A stretch of DNA of 64,000 nucleotides from Prorocentrum cordatum (taxonomy: Eukaryota; Sar; Dinophyceae; Prorocentrales; Prorocentraceae): the NCBI GenBank assembly GCA_963575745.1, contig CAUYUJ010016704.1:62001-126000 (forward strand). The letters run 5' to 3'. The position numbers and the translations under genes are program-made. The notes under the pieces are model-generated. The model did no database searches and was not told the origin of the DNA. It saw only the letters and a program-made list of their open reading frames with translations. Shown in pieces: positions 22,297 to 33,500 of the stretch (positions are counted from its first letter, which is position 1; each line of letters starts with the position of its first letter).

Positions 22297-23380
22297 AGTG
22301 GGATGAGGCCCAGGAGGGTCAGGACGAGGAGGTCGAGGAGGAGGAGCGGGAGGACAAGAGAAGGGCATTGAGGAGAAAGAGGAGGAGGAGGAGGTGTAGT
22401 GGAAGGTGAAGGGCGAGGGCGGGAAGGAGGATTTCCTGGATGCGGGGGCGGAGGACGACGACAACGAGGACGAAAAGCTCGACGACGGTGCCAACGGTGC
22501 AGGCGGATCAGGAGCAGGAGGGCGCCCGAACACTCCTAGGAGCCACCTTGGCTCGCGTGGAGTCGCGAGCCAAGGTATATCTTTGGTATAACTCGGTTCG
22601 CGTGGAGTCGACTTTGTCTGTACCAATGTTTGTTCCTGCGGTCCGGGGGCGCACGCTGGCCGCGGGTCCCAGGTGGGGTCGTTGCCGTCCTTTCGCCGTC
22701 GGCGTCGGTCGTATTCGCTGCTCTCCCCCTGCGTCGTTGCTCGGGCTGTCGCTCGGGCGCCGTCCCCTCACTGCTCCCTTCCCCCTCTCCTCGCCCCCCC
22801 TGCTCCGGGTTCGTCCTGGAGTTGTGGGTGTCGGTCCCCTCCCTCTCTCCCCCTCCTGCTTATCCTGGATCGTCCACCTGGGGGTCCCGAGAGGCACAGG
22901 CTGTGCTGACTCCGCTTGCTATTCAGTCCTCTGCCTCGCCTACTCTTGCTCCTCGCACCCCTTCCGATGCTCCGCCGTAGGCCTCGCTCTTTGAGGTTGT
23001 AGGTGTACGCGCGCATGTGACGGGCGCTCTGGCCACGCGGGCTCCTGTTACCCCAGCGAGCTCCCAGCGTCCGCCGGTAGGAGCTGTCTTTGAAGAGTCT
23101 TACTCACTCTTTGATGATTGCTCTGGCCGCTCCCTTCTTTGCCCCCACCTCCGTTCCCTCCTCACCCGCTCTTCGTTTTACTTCTTTTCGTGCCCAGCTT
23201 CGCTCGGTGCTGTCTCAGCACATTGCTGGCTGCCGGGCTAGTCTCATTACATCATGCCACGGTGGATTTTGAATGCGCGGCTGTGGACGCCCTGGGGTGC
23301 ATAAGTTCACACGTGGACGGCGTTGACTGCGGCTGGACGCAACGCAGTGGCTTCAGATGGTAAGGAAGGCAACGAAGGCA
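22297..23380. other. Purine block then pyrimidine-rich sequence with a perfect hairpin
   Basis: 22,300-22,500 is purine-rich. A perfect 11-bp hairpin CTTGGCTCGCG/CGCGAGCCAAG (22,547-22,574, loop TGGAGT) follows, and CGCGTGGAGTCG recurs just after it. 22,680-23,260 is strongly C/T-rich, which would suit an untranslated leader or intron of the frame that follows, but this is inference. Confidence 0.4.
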
Positions 23381-23444
23381 GTCCATTGGGTTTGGCTGAG
23401 AAGCAGAAGCTTTTAAAATATAGCTGGGGAAGTGCAGAAAGACC

Positions 23445-24430
23445 ATGTCGGAGCCCACGCCGAATTTCCCATCGCCAATTTTACCCAAGAGCCCTTTGCC
23501 TTCACCTCCCCCGACTGCACCTGTTGCTACTGAGGCGGCTCCGAAGGGGTCCGCCAGCGGGAGCCGAAGCAGGTCGCCGATTGCAAGGCGCAAAGTGGCA
23601 CCAGGTGGCGATGACCCAGCAGGAGGCGGTTCCCCTGGGGGTAAGAGCACGCCCGCTACACAGGACCACGAGTCAGCTGGCCATGCAGACGCCCAGCAAG
23701 ACATCTCCAAGGGTGGGAACTCCTGGGGAAGCCAGTGGGTCCAGCTCTACCGATTCCAGCGAAGAGTCCACGGGTCCTGGAGCGATTCCCAGGCCTCGAA
23801 CTCTTCCAGCCAGACCGTGGGAGCACGCCGGTATGCCTTGGATCAGTCCGATTGGCCCGCCCATTCTCAAGTCCCAGATCCAGAAGGATAAAGATGGTTG
23901 TCCGATATTTCCCTCCTTCAGATGGGTTGGATCCCGATAGAGCGGACAGGTAGAAGTGGATTATAGTATTTTGTCCTCAAGCTACCGCTTATGACGTTTT
24001 CCGCACGCGCGATACTGAATTAGGCTTTATTTACACGGTGCAGGAACTTACGCCTGTTGCTGTCGACAACCAGTTCCCTCTTCTCAGCAACCTGGGAGTT
24101 CCTGCCCTTCAAGAAAAGGGTTTCCTGAGGGCCAGCGACGTCCTCGACATTCTTCCTCACTGTGGGTTTGCCTTCGCGGATCGGTCGCAGATGAAGTTGC
24201 GCGGCTGCTTCTTTGAGACGCGCGACGAAGCCAAAGAGGTTGGCCCACATATCCTTCCCTATGCCAAATCAGTGAGCAGCTCCAAGAATATTACGGGCGG
24301 TGAGGTCCTGGTCGCACTGCTCAAAATGGGAGGGGTGGAAGATGCGAGCGATATGATTTCAGTCTACCGCGGCTCGCAGGACGCACCGGCGAGGTGCCAT
24401 CTTCTACGCAAGCCAAAGTCCGCATTTTGA
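23445..24430 (+). pseudogene. Gag-like or hypothetical coding region, one frameshift and one stop
   Basis: From the ATG at 23,445 a Pro/Ser-rich start (MSEPTPNFPSPILPKSPLPS) runs about 75 residues with a short basic SRSRSPIARRK stretch. A frame change near 23,700-23,880 leads into RIKMVVRYFPPSDG, a TAG stop at 23,951, and then an uninterrupted stretch (about 23,954-24,430). That stretch contains ATAYDVFRTRDTELGFIYTV, NLGVPALQEKGFLRASDVLD and MKLRGCFFETRDEAKEV. The last part has normal protein composition in non-repetitive sequence, so I believe it was coding. I do not recognise the family; a retroelement gag or a dinoflagellate hypothetical protein are both possible. Confidence 0.4.
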
Positions 24431-24589
24431 ATTGGGTTTTTCATGGTTGGTTCCTGCGTCCTTCGTGATCTCTTACTCTCTGTCATATTATTGGCTTCCT
24501 CTCAGTTCACATTGCACGCCTCGTTTGAGGTCTTCATGTCTTTGGGTTGACGCGCCTTCCAGCGTCGCCCTCCTGACAGGCAAGTGGAC

Positions 24590-26330
24590 TGTCTAGACGG
24601 CTTGGCCGAGGCTGCGCCTTTTAAAAAGAATCCCACCTCTCGCCTGCCTCTCTGGGTTTTCTCCTCTTTGTGGGATATGGAGTTTCTCTTCAGCTTGTTC
24701 CCTTCACTGTCGTCCGACTGGCTCGGCCTCTCAGGGTGGGTTTCTTATCTCGAGTTCGTTGCTGCGGGCATCCTGGGCACCCTGCGTCGCGTGGGCTATA
24801 GGATGGGCAACTGCCGGGGTGTTGCCTCGCAGCCGCTCGATGCTCGAAGTTTGCACATGTACCTTTGCATATCCTGTGCGCTTAGTCTGTTTATGCCTCC
24901 TGTTTCGACCCTCTGTTCCCTGCCTAATGATCTCGTCGTCATCAGACGTGGCGTTGGTCCTGGGCATTTGAGCCAAAACACTTTCCGGCGACTGACGACT
25001 TGACCTCCCTGCTGCAAACCTTTCCGCTGTGGCGCAATCGTGTGTACTCCCTTCCAGTGAAGTTTCAGGTTTGGGATTGTCGTCGTGTTCGTGGTGTTTT
25101 GTATCTTCGTACTCTGTCCAATGGTTTGATGTTGATAGGCGGATGCGCTTTGGGCCTCGGTCGCATATGACTTCCGGGTCACGGATTGGTCCTCTCGACA
25201 CCAGGGTGGAATGGAGCCAGGTGGAGAAGTTTCGTCTGTTCGATCGCTAGTCTTCGTCCTCGCAGCGCCTGGGAGTTCCTTTATCCGCGAGGCGCTTCTG
25301 ACAGTGCACGCTGCCTTGTGTCCACTCAATCGCCATTTCAGCCTCAAGCAGAGTTGGCACCGCGCCCCCCTTTGCGGCCCGCCATCACTTTGGGCGCTCT
25401 CAACCTGCGCTTGCAGCATGGGGAAGCGCAAAGCTACCCCTGTCTCTCTCGTCGCTAACTCGAGGACGAAGTGGCACAATGGATCGGGGGGCCGGTGGCA
25501 CTACAGTGAGCGCGACGAGTCCTAGACAAAGGTGTGGGAACACGCTGGGCCCAGAACGTGATGATCTGGTACCTGGACAGTCTCGATTGGACTGACGACG
25601 GCGTTGCCGAGTGCTGGAAGTGGAGGGCTGCTCCATCGGTGCACGACTAAAGAAGGCTTTCCTTTTATCTATCGCTAGATCCTGCCCAACACAAAACGTT
25701 ATAAATCTTGGGTTTGCACGCGATGCTGACTTCTGGGGCAAGTTGGTGTTCATTATATTTTCGCGCGCTCACTCGGGTTCACAGTGCTGTATTCTCCACA
25801 TTCTTCTTTCCTAAATCCGCGTGGGTTCGCTCCTGATCACGGGATCTCCCTTGTCGCTCGATGGTTTGTCGTCTCATCCCAATGTGATTGCATTACTCGC
25901 ATTCTACTTGGGTGCTTTGAAGGTTCGAAAGTGAACACCGCCTGGGGGGCTAGTCACAAACTAGGTTCAGCTTACCAATATGGTTTATTAGATTTGCTTC
26001 CTTCTTTCCTCTCTCCTGCTCTCCCCTCTCGCTTCTTTCATTTCTTCCCCATCTACTGTCGATGTGACGGCTGGCGGTGGCGCTTCTGCGTCGCGTGGAT
26101 CTCGTGAACCCGTCTTCATTGGCGCGTCATCGTCATCATCATCACCACCACCATTCTCCTCAGCCGATTTCTCTCCTGCGGCGCTCTAGGAACTCGGGGT
26201 ATGGTCCCACGAATTGCCCTGTGCTGCGGCACCCTGATTGTTGTTGTGCGCTGCCAGGTTGCACGAGTGATCGGTCTGATCATAAAGGGATGCACGCACA
26301 GCGTTTGAATCCATCTGCATTCGGCATCGA
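24590..26330 (+). other. Possible further coding segments or exons, unassigned
   Basis: Two stretches read like protein in one frame. 24,961-25,167 gives PKHFPATDDLTSLLQTFPLW and then VYSLPVKFQVWDCRRVRGVL before a TGA. 25,535-25,655 gives VLDKGVGTRWAQNVMIWYLD followed by SLDWTDDGVAECWKW. Around 26,060-26,190 one frame is Ser/Pro-rich (STVDVTAGGGASASRGSREP). They share the strand and neighbourhood of the frame at 23,445-24,430 and are separated by T/C-rich sequence. I cannot tell exons of one gene from fragments of an old element. Confidence 0.25.
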
Positions 26331-26335
26331 TAAAT

Positions 26336-26898
26336 GTGTTGTGTGTTGTGTGTTGTGTGATGTGTGTTGTGTGTTGTGTGTTGTGTGTTGTGTGTTGTGT
26401 GTTGTGTGTTGTGTGTTGTGTGTTGTGTGTTGTGTGTTGTGTGTGGTGTGTGGTGTGTGGTGTGTGGTTGGTGTGGTGTGTGGTGTGTGGTGTGTGGTGT
26501 GTGGTGTGTGGTGTGTGGTGTGTGGTGCGTGGTGTGTGGTGTGTGGTGTGTGGTGTGTGGTGTGTGGTGTGTGGTGTGTGTGTGGTGTGTGGTGTGGTGT
26601 GTGGTGTGTGTGTGTGGTGTGTGGTGTGTGGTGTGTGGTGTGTGGTGTGTGGTGTGTGTGGTGTGGTGTGTGTGTGTGTGGTGTGGTGTGTGGTGTGTGT
26701 GTGTGTGTGTGTGTGGTGTGTGTGTGTGGTGTGTGGTGTGTGGTGTGTGGTGTGTGGTGTGTGGTGTGTGGTGTGTGGTGGTGTGTGGTGTGTGGTGTGT
26801 GGTGTGTGGTGTGTGGTGCGTGGTGTGTGGTGTGTGGTGTGTGGTGTGTGGTGTGTGGTGTGTGGTGTGTGGTGTGGGTGTGGGTGTGGGTGTGGATG

Positions 26899-26930
<32 letters not shown>

Positions 26931-26960
26931 TGCGTGCGTGTGTGTGTGTGTGTGTGTTCC
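26336..26960. repeat. Heptamer GT-rich array: TGTGTTG then GGTGTGT, ending in GTGC
   Basis: The first ~110 bases are a 7-bp TGTGTTG repeat. The unit then switches to GGTGTGT, interrupted by shorter GT runs, and ends in GTGC/TG repeats near 26,910-26,955. All long His/Thr or Cys/Val frames across it are artefacts. It is not the plant/dinoflagellate-type telomere heptamer TTTAGGG. Confidence 0.97.
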
Positions 26961-28640
26961 GCACTTTGTCTGCACTTGGCTCGCGACGCGAACGGCACGC
27001 GCAGGAGCTTCAGGGCAAACGCCGAGTCATGTGGATGCTCGCGAGGGACAATAATTTGGTGCTAAATCGTCGTAGGCCCCATTCGTCCTTGGAGTGAATC
27101 CATCATGTTGTTACACACGTGTTGTGGACTCACTGGAGATGGTGTCCACAGAGCCGTGGATCTGCAAACCAATGCTATGGTCATACGGGGACAAAAGGGT
27201 TCCAGTTACCCAACAACATATCCCTCGAGAAGGGGTGGGGGATGCAGAAGAACACGCGGAGGGGGAGGAGGAGGAGGAGGAGGAGGAGGAGGAGGAGCAG
27301 CAGGAGGAGGAGGCGGGGGAGGAAGAGGTGGAGGAGGGAAAACATAAGGATACATATTTTCAGGGCATCGGCATCAGGGCCCAAGAGGAACATTTCGCGG
27401 CTTGCGTGAGTAACGAAGCCAGTGGAGGCAAGACACCGACGGCCGAACCCGGGAGACGGGACCAGATCCTGACAGCGCAATCGAGGTCTCCTCAGAGGCA
27501 ACGATGGTGTGGGATAGGCTCAGGGGGTCGGGTCATGTATCGACCCCCAATCGTTCATTGATCGCCCATAGGGGTCTGATAGCCCCACCACGTCCACGAA
27601 CTTGGGGATTTGCTATCGGGGGCCTATCGCCAATCTACTGGCGATGTATCGCCGATTCCAGGTGGATGTCCCCCCCCCCCATGTGCCAGTCCCCCCTATA
27701 TATCGTTGCCCCTCATTTCCTAAGTGCAAGTACGTATTGTTCGGGGAATGGCATTGTCTGATATGCGTTACGTCAGGCTTCAATCTGCCATTACTAACGG
27801 TTCGGAACGTACACGCAAATTTTGAGCGATACTGGACGAGCAGCTCTCGAGCGGAATTCGAAGAAGCCGGAGCCACGTTCGATTCTGGCGGAAACCCTGG
27901 CTTTGAGAGAGTTTGACGTCGATACCGACCTTGGCATTCTCCTCGGGCCTCAAGCCCTCAGCGTCGGGACTTGGTCAACACGTGAGTTCCAGAAGGTCCG
28001 GAGCCTTCTGTTCGGTCGGTCCCAAGGCCTGCTCAAAAGGCCCCCGGAAATTGAAAAGGCCGGAATCTGTTTGTCTTGGCCTCGTCCATCAGGCAAAGGT
28101 GTCTGTGCCAGGGCGTACACAACCCATCGGCCCCCGAATCTCTCCGGACGTGGGCTCTGACTTGTTGCGTCTCGAGGGCACCCCGGCCGTGGCGACGAGG
28201 TGCTCCTCGGCGGCCCACAGGGGGCGAGGCACGTCCAAAAGTCTGGATCTTCAGAGGTCCAGCCCGCGTGGCGCTGGGACCTCCGCTTCGGCTCGCCCGC
28301 GACCGCCGCCCCCCCCGCGGAAGCGACCGCGGGCGCGGCCGCAGGAGTTCCGCGCGAGGCAGGCCGCCGAGAAGAAGGCCCGCGATAGCGCGTTTGCCGC
28401 CGCGCCGAGCTTCCGCTCGCCAGCCCCCCCCCCCCCCTCGCGGTGCGAGAAGCTATGTGGCTCGAGGCTCGTGTTTGGAAGCAGCTCGCTGGTCCTCGGG
28501 CCGTTCCATACTCGTTCCTCCGGCGCTCCTCGTGCGCCCGGGCGCTGTTGGGGCTGAGGGGGGGCCTCGCGATTCTCGCGTGACGGTCCGTGTGGGCACC
28601 GCGGGCTTGCCAGTCGCGGAAAGCGAAAGGCCACCCTTTG
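26961..28640. other. No recognised gene; GGA tract and one weak coding-like stretch
   Basis: A GGA run lies at about 27,255-27,345. At 27,822-28,160 one plus-strand frame (RSILAETLALREFDVDTDLG and LFGRSQGLLKRPPEIEKAGI) has a plausible protein composition over 112 codons, but no known motif. GC-rich sequence after 28,240 is open in several frames and cannot be assigned. Confidence 0.3.
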
Positions 28641-28649
28641 CCGAGGTGG

Positions 28650-28866
28650 CATTTTCGCAGGCCTCGAGATTGACACCAACATCAACATCGGCGGCGTGCC
28701 TCCACCGAGGGATGAGGATTCCAGTCTCGATGATGGTGGTAATATTTCGGCTTCCAAGGTGGCCGAAATATTACCACCAACACCGAAATCTAGGATCATC
28801 TTCCCCCTGTGGAGGCAACCCCCTGTGTTGGTGTTGGTACCAATTTCCAGGCTTCCAACATTTGGT
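28650..28866. mobile_element. Foldback element with perfect 17-bp central hairpin
   Basis: GGTGGTAATATTTCGGC (28,735-28,751) and its exact reverse complement (28,762-28,778) flank a 10-base loop. Outward the arms stay complementary at roughly 70 percent: ACACCAACA opposite TGTTGGTGT, GTGCCTCCACCGAGGG opposite CCCCTGTGGAGGCAAC, and GCCTCGAGATTG opposite CAATTTCCAGGC. Total about 210 bp. It looks like a MITE or a long-hairpin RNA locus; no target duplication is evident. Confidence 0.7.
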
Positions 28867-29039
28867 GCGCGGCTTCGCGCGGGGCGTGGGGGATGGGCCG
28901 GGCCCAAGCGCGCAGGCCGGTGCTGCCGAATCGCATGCAGCGATCGGCAAGCCGGGCACCACGGGTCACTCTTGGCGCGTTGCTGATCTCCGGCGCTTCC
29001 GCAGAGGCCGAGGGGCCCAGACCCTCCTCCAGGGCTCGT

Positions 29040-29235
29040 TTCGATTTATTCAATTCGATTCGATTCGACTTCGATGGCTTCCGATTCCGATTCGATTCGA
29101 CTTGGGATTCCGATTTGGGCTCCGATTTCTCATTGGAGGTATACCAGCCTGCCGATTTCTGCCGATTCGACTTTTCCCAAATCGGCTGCCGACTTCCGCC
29201 GATCCGATTCACTTCGATCGCCGATTCGATGTATC
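29040..29235. repeat. GATTC/GATTCC degenerate pentamer array
   Basis: CGATTCGATT and CCGATTCCGATT words repeat over about 190 bases. The long frames on both strands that cross it reflect the lack of stops. Confidence 0.85.
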
Positions 29236-31000
29236 GCTTCGATTCTGGGCTCTCCTGCCCCTCTCTGATCTTGGATCGTGGCTCTCGGGATCCAGGATCC
29301 GGATCGTGAGGTGGTCTGCGCAGTGGTTGGGTCCGCGGGAGGCTCCTTGTCGCCACGGCTGGATGATCCTCGAGGCTCGTGCCAGAACGTGCGAGAGACC
29401 CCTGGCGTTGCGGAAGAGAGCACGAGGAAAGGTGGCTTGGCCATCTTTGGCTTTCGGGTGCAGTGACCAGGCCCAGGGACGAGTAGGTTCCATGGAACGC
29501 CCCACCGTTCATTATGACTGTGGGACTGTTTTCATCGACAAGGTAAAGCATGAAAGGACCTAGTCAACAGGATGAACGCATGTTGGGTTTGATGCGCCAG
29601 GGAAGGGCGAATTGTGATTTCGCAAACAGCGACAGGAACGAACAACTAGGGCCAAGCACGCACCAACTGGTGCAAGCGCTTTGGCGAACACGAGGATAAC
29701 CAACGATCTTCTCCAAGTCGACCCCGACTTGACAAACCAGTCACAGAATTTTAAGAACGCAGAGCAACTATTCCCTTGCCTCTGGACATTGCAGCTTAGT
29801 GGACTCGCGTGCGACAGGGTCACCACGTACGCGAAAGAACTTGCGTTTGTGGACGGCATATGTCAACGGGCCACAGAGCTTGGACAGAAAGTTCGCTGGT
29901 GTGCGGCGTCGCATTGCAAGGACTGCCACCCAGAAAGACCGATGGAATGCACGTTCACTGAAGGAAATCCGGCTGCCTGCGGCAAACCGCAACACCTTGC
30001 CAGCGCAGCATCGGCACGGGATGGTCCTTTGCTTTAGGGAAGAGGCTCGGCATAGCCATGTTTTCGTGGGTAGACCACATGGCTCAAGGACGCGTTGAAG
30101 CTGACTGGGGCGAATTAGCTCGACCGTGGTGTCGAGTCACCCTTTGGGGGGAGGCCTTCGTAGGAACACATTGCGGGCTTACTTGGCGCCTACCTCTTTG
30201 AGGCTCCCTGAGGGGGCCCAAGGGCTCTTGAGGCCGTCCTGGACGCAGCGCAATGGTTCTGACAAGCTTGGGGCGTCGGGGATGCTAAAAAAGGGGCGAG
30301 CCGTGTCATGGATACATAAGCAGAAGGAGTTCACCCCAAAGGAAATACATGACGACAACCAGACAGTCGGCAACACTTTCATGTGCCAAGTTCGCCGTTG
30401 TTCTGCGGCAATTTAGCCCAGCGGGTTCAAGAATTGACCGCCATAGGTTTCGTCGGATGCAGGCGTGGCCGTCGTTGTGCTGATGCATATACATATACAC
30501 ATGTATATGTGGTATGTGTTGTTTAACGGGTACGTTTGTAGTCGCAGGCATGATCACAGCAGCATTGCCAGCCTCATGAGCATTTACAAATGGGGAGCCT
30601 GGGGCATAAGATACCTGGGCAGGTCGGGTGTTCTCCTCGGCGTCGAAGCACCGTGGTGCTGGTAGCTGGTCAGAACGGTGGTGTCCTAACGAAGCTCGAT
30701 TTCTCAGGTCGGCACGCAACTGGAATGTCGTATCGAGAGCGCGCTCGTGGAAGGGAGCCGCGCTAGACGCATTTGCGCAACGCCAGGCAAGCAAACCACT
30801 TTGGCAGCAGGGTGTCGGGACCCGTTTCGGGGGCGTTTGGGGTCAATTGTCAATTGTGTGTTCAAGAGGTTTCCAGGATGGTTCAAGAGGCCAACCATAG
30901 ACCACCAAGTCTTCTGAGGTTAGCTTGAGACGCCCCAGGACGGCAAAAAAACGAGGCTTCTGTATGCCAGCACGATTGTATATCCTCTCACTTTGCCAGA
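29236..31000. other. No recognised gene
   Basis: Ordinary-complexity sequence. The best frame, 29,681-30,037, includes RWCAASHCKDCHPERPMECT with several Cys/His, but spacing fits no zinc finger that I know. A short ATATAC-type palindromic stretch is at about 30,485-30,511. Confidence 0.35.
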
Positions 31001-31019
31001 TGCCTGTGGTCATTTGGGT

Positions 31020-32400
31020 TCACGCGCTCGGCCGACTTTGAACAACGGTTGGGCGCAGATGCTGGCCCTCGGGCCGTGCGCCCTCGACGCCGCGCCGCGG
31101 CGGGTCAGCAGTCAGCAAGGGGGCTTTATGAGTGCGATATCCTCGGCCCGCGCCTGGCGCTGCAGGCGGACGGGATCGAGTTCGAGGGAACGTTCGTGCA
31201 GGTTTCGGCAGCCGCGGTGTTCAGCGCAGAGGAGGCACGGCGGCCGTTGAAAGAGTTCGCGGGGCAGGCAGTGGCTGAGGGCCAGTGCAGAAACGGTTGT
31301 GGGCGTTTCATGGCTGCATTGAACGGGCCATGCTGGAGGATGCCGTGGCGCGCCTCAGGGTGGCGGCCAACGAAGGCGCGTCCGAGGCCCCACCGCCGTC
31401 GGGGGCCCCTGCGATGGCGGGGACCTGCTTCGTTCGGAAGTGCCGCGCGGCGGCAGAGGAGAGCCGTCGACGGCGCCGCCACGCCGCCGATCGTGAGGGC
31501 CCAGCCCCCGTTGCCGTCGGCGGGGGCCCCGCGGCCGCGGCTGCGGCACCAGGCGCCGCCGGCGCGCCGGCAGCAGCCGCTGGCACGTGGTTCGCGGTCG
31601 AAACGCGCGGTGGGCTGAGGTGAGGGGGCGCGGGCGTGCTCTCCGGCCAGGACGTGGTGCAGGATTGCCGCGCGATGCAGCCCCACGGCGTGACCTCGGA
31701 GCGGGTTTTCTTCGCCATCGTGCCGACAGTCAGAAAGATCGAGTTCGCGGGGGCGAGGCTGCGGGGGATGCCATGCTGATGGGCATCACGAGCGCGTGGG
31801 GCTAGCGGGTCAAGGCCTTCTTCCGGACTGCTGTGGAGACCGTCGAGCGGGTCACTTTCGCGGACCACTTCTCGCGTGGCTCCCGCACTGCGCCATGGTG
31901 CTTGCAGTTCAGCAGCCGCCGACATGGAAGGGCCATCGGCCACCGCCGCTTCTGGGTGCACACGCAGAGCCTCCAGATGGAGTTCTGCGACGTCGCCGAT
32001 CATCACATGATCGATCATGCAGGCGGTGGGCCTGGCCTTGACGTGCGACGGGCTGGAAAGCGTGAACTTCGGGACCTTCGAGCTGATGACGAGGAAGGCC
32101 CAACTCTTCCAGCGTGGCTACTCGGAAATGGGCGGCGGCGATCGCGGCGGCTCTGAAGGCGGCAATCACGATGAGGGCAAAAGGATCACGAGGGCAAGGG
32201 CCGAAAAGGCCTGCGCGTCGGCCTGTGCGACGAGGCTCACATCTTCGTGGGGGGCCACAAGGAGCTCGGCGACATCGTGGTGCTCCCCGGCAATCTGGAC
32301 TATGTGTCGAAGGAGGTGGAGCGCGACGCGAGCGTGCTCGAGCAGGCCCGCGAGGCCTGCGAGCAGCGGGCCGCGGCCTGCTCGACCAGGCACGCAGCTT
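31020..32400 (+). pseudogene. Decayed dinoflagellate-type retroelement gag-like module
   Basis: Reading through frameshifts, 31,645-31,781 gives HGVTSERVFFAIVPTVRKIE. Then 31,833-32,030 gives ERVTFADHFSRGSRTAPWCL and FWVHTQSLQMEFCDVADHHM. 32,017-32,135 gives GLALTCDGLESV followed by NFGTFELMTRKAQLFQRGYS. 32,247-32,380 gives HKELGDIVVLPGNLDYVSKE and a charged helix. From memory, dinoflagellate retroelement-related predicted proteins often contain a segment of the pattern GPRT-x-W ... LAL-x-x-D-x-L-x-x-x-x-L-x-x-x-E-x-x-x-R-R-x-Q-L, followed by a charged Glu/Arg helix. Each block here is in a different frame, so the copy is dead. The function of this module is not established. Confidence 0.45.
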
Positions 32401-33500
32401 GGTCGCGCGCCCGCAGGAGAGCCTGGGCGCCTCTCCCGCTTGCGAGGACGGCCACGGGCCCTGCGGCTCGAGGGCGCTCCGCAGTTCTGGCCCAGCTCTT
32501 GGCGACGGAAGGTAGCGCGATATTATCATGATTTCTGTGGTCTCTCGGGGGCCAGCCAGTTTTCCGTCGGGCGCCCCGCGGCGCTGCCTAGGGGGTCGCG
32601 CCGACGTCTCAATGCTCGTCGGCATGAGGTCGAACGGGCGAGCGACGCGGCGCGCTCGCTCAACGAGACGGGCGCAGGGCCGCTCGGCGGCAGCGAACGG
32701 GGAGGGCTGGCGCCCGAAGGTCAGCGCCCTGACCTTGTGCTTGGCCGTCGTCTGTCCTGTGCTCGGGAGGCAGGTCGCCCTCCCCCCTGGGCCGACCGGC
32801 CAGGAAGCCCCGCGGGAGCTCCCGGCCCACCGGGCCTCCGCGGCGAGCCCGCGACCCGGGCCAACCACGAGGTCGACCAGTTGGCCTTCCCTGACCGCGG
32901 GCGTCGCGCCGATCCATTCTGGCGAGTTGGGCGGGCCAGCCGGCGCGGGATTCGCGGGGGCTCGCCCGGAGAAGCTCAGCCGAGAGATGCGGCGGAGCAG
33001 CGCGGGGAGGACTCGGGGGCGATGGGGGGTTTTAGTTTTTCTCGGGCGCTAGTCTGCGCAAGCGCCGCCAACGCGTCGGCCTGACCCGGCGGCTCGAGGC
33101 GCGCGGGCCCAGTTCAGGAAGCGTCGCATGGAGGGCGCGGGCGCGCCCGCTGTCGACGGATGGGCGACCAGTGGAGGATGGCCACCGATGCCAGGTGGGC
33201 CAACGCCCCCTTCGCCGACCCGCCAGAGCGACGTTGGCCGCTGAGCGATGCCTCAGACTGCTCGAGGCGGGCGCCAGAGCGCCAATCCGGCGGGAGGGCG
33301 CGGACATCGCGAGTTGCTTTTACACGCGAGAGCTCCCCGAGTTCCGATGATACTTTGCCCCCCCTCGCCCCCGCGCACGGGGCGCTGGCGCGTCCGCTGC
33401 GGCCGAGGAGGGGGTCGGCAGGGGCGAGGCGACCCCCCCTCGCCTGAAAGTCGCGCCCATGGGATGGGGCCAGGCGCCCGTGGCGCGCAAGCTGGCGCAT
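32401..33500. other. GC-rich sequence, probably further decayed retroelement
   Basis: Very GC-rich with many overlapping open frames, none with motifs. Position directly after the gag-like module suggests it belongs to the same element. Confidence 0.3.

Noticed and set aside
24960-24982. Match to the reverse complement of the dinoflagellate spliced leader (TTGAGCCAAAA)
   Set aside because: Only 11 consecutive bases match, the remainder does not, and it lies within a protein-like frame; chance cannot be excluded.
26116-27097. His/Thr-rich and Cys/Val-rich open frames
   Set aside because: Pure translation of the GT heptamer array; several frames on both strands are open equally.
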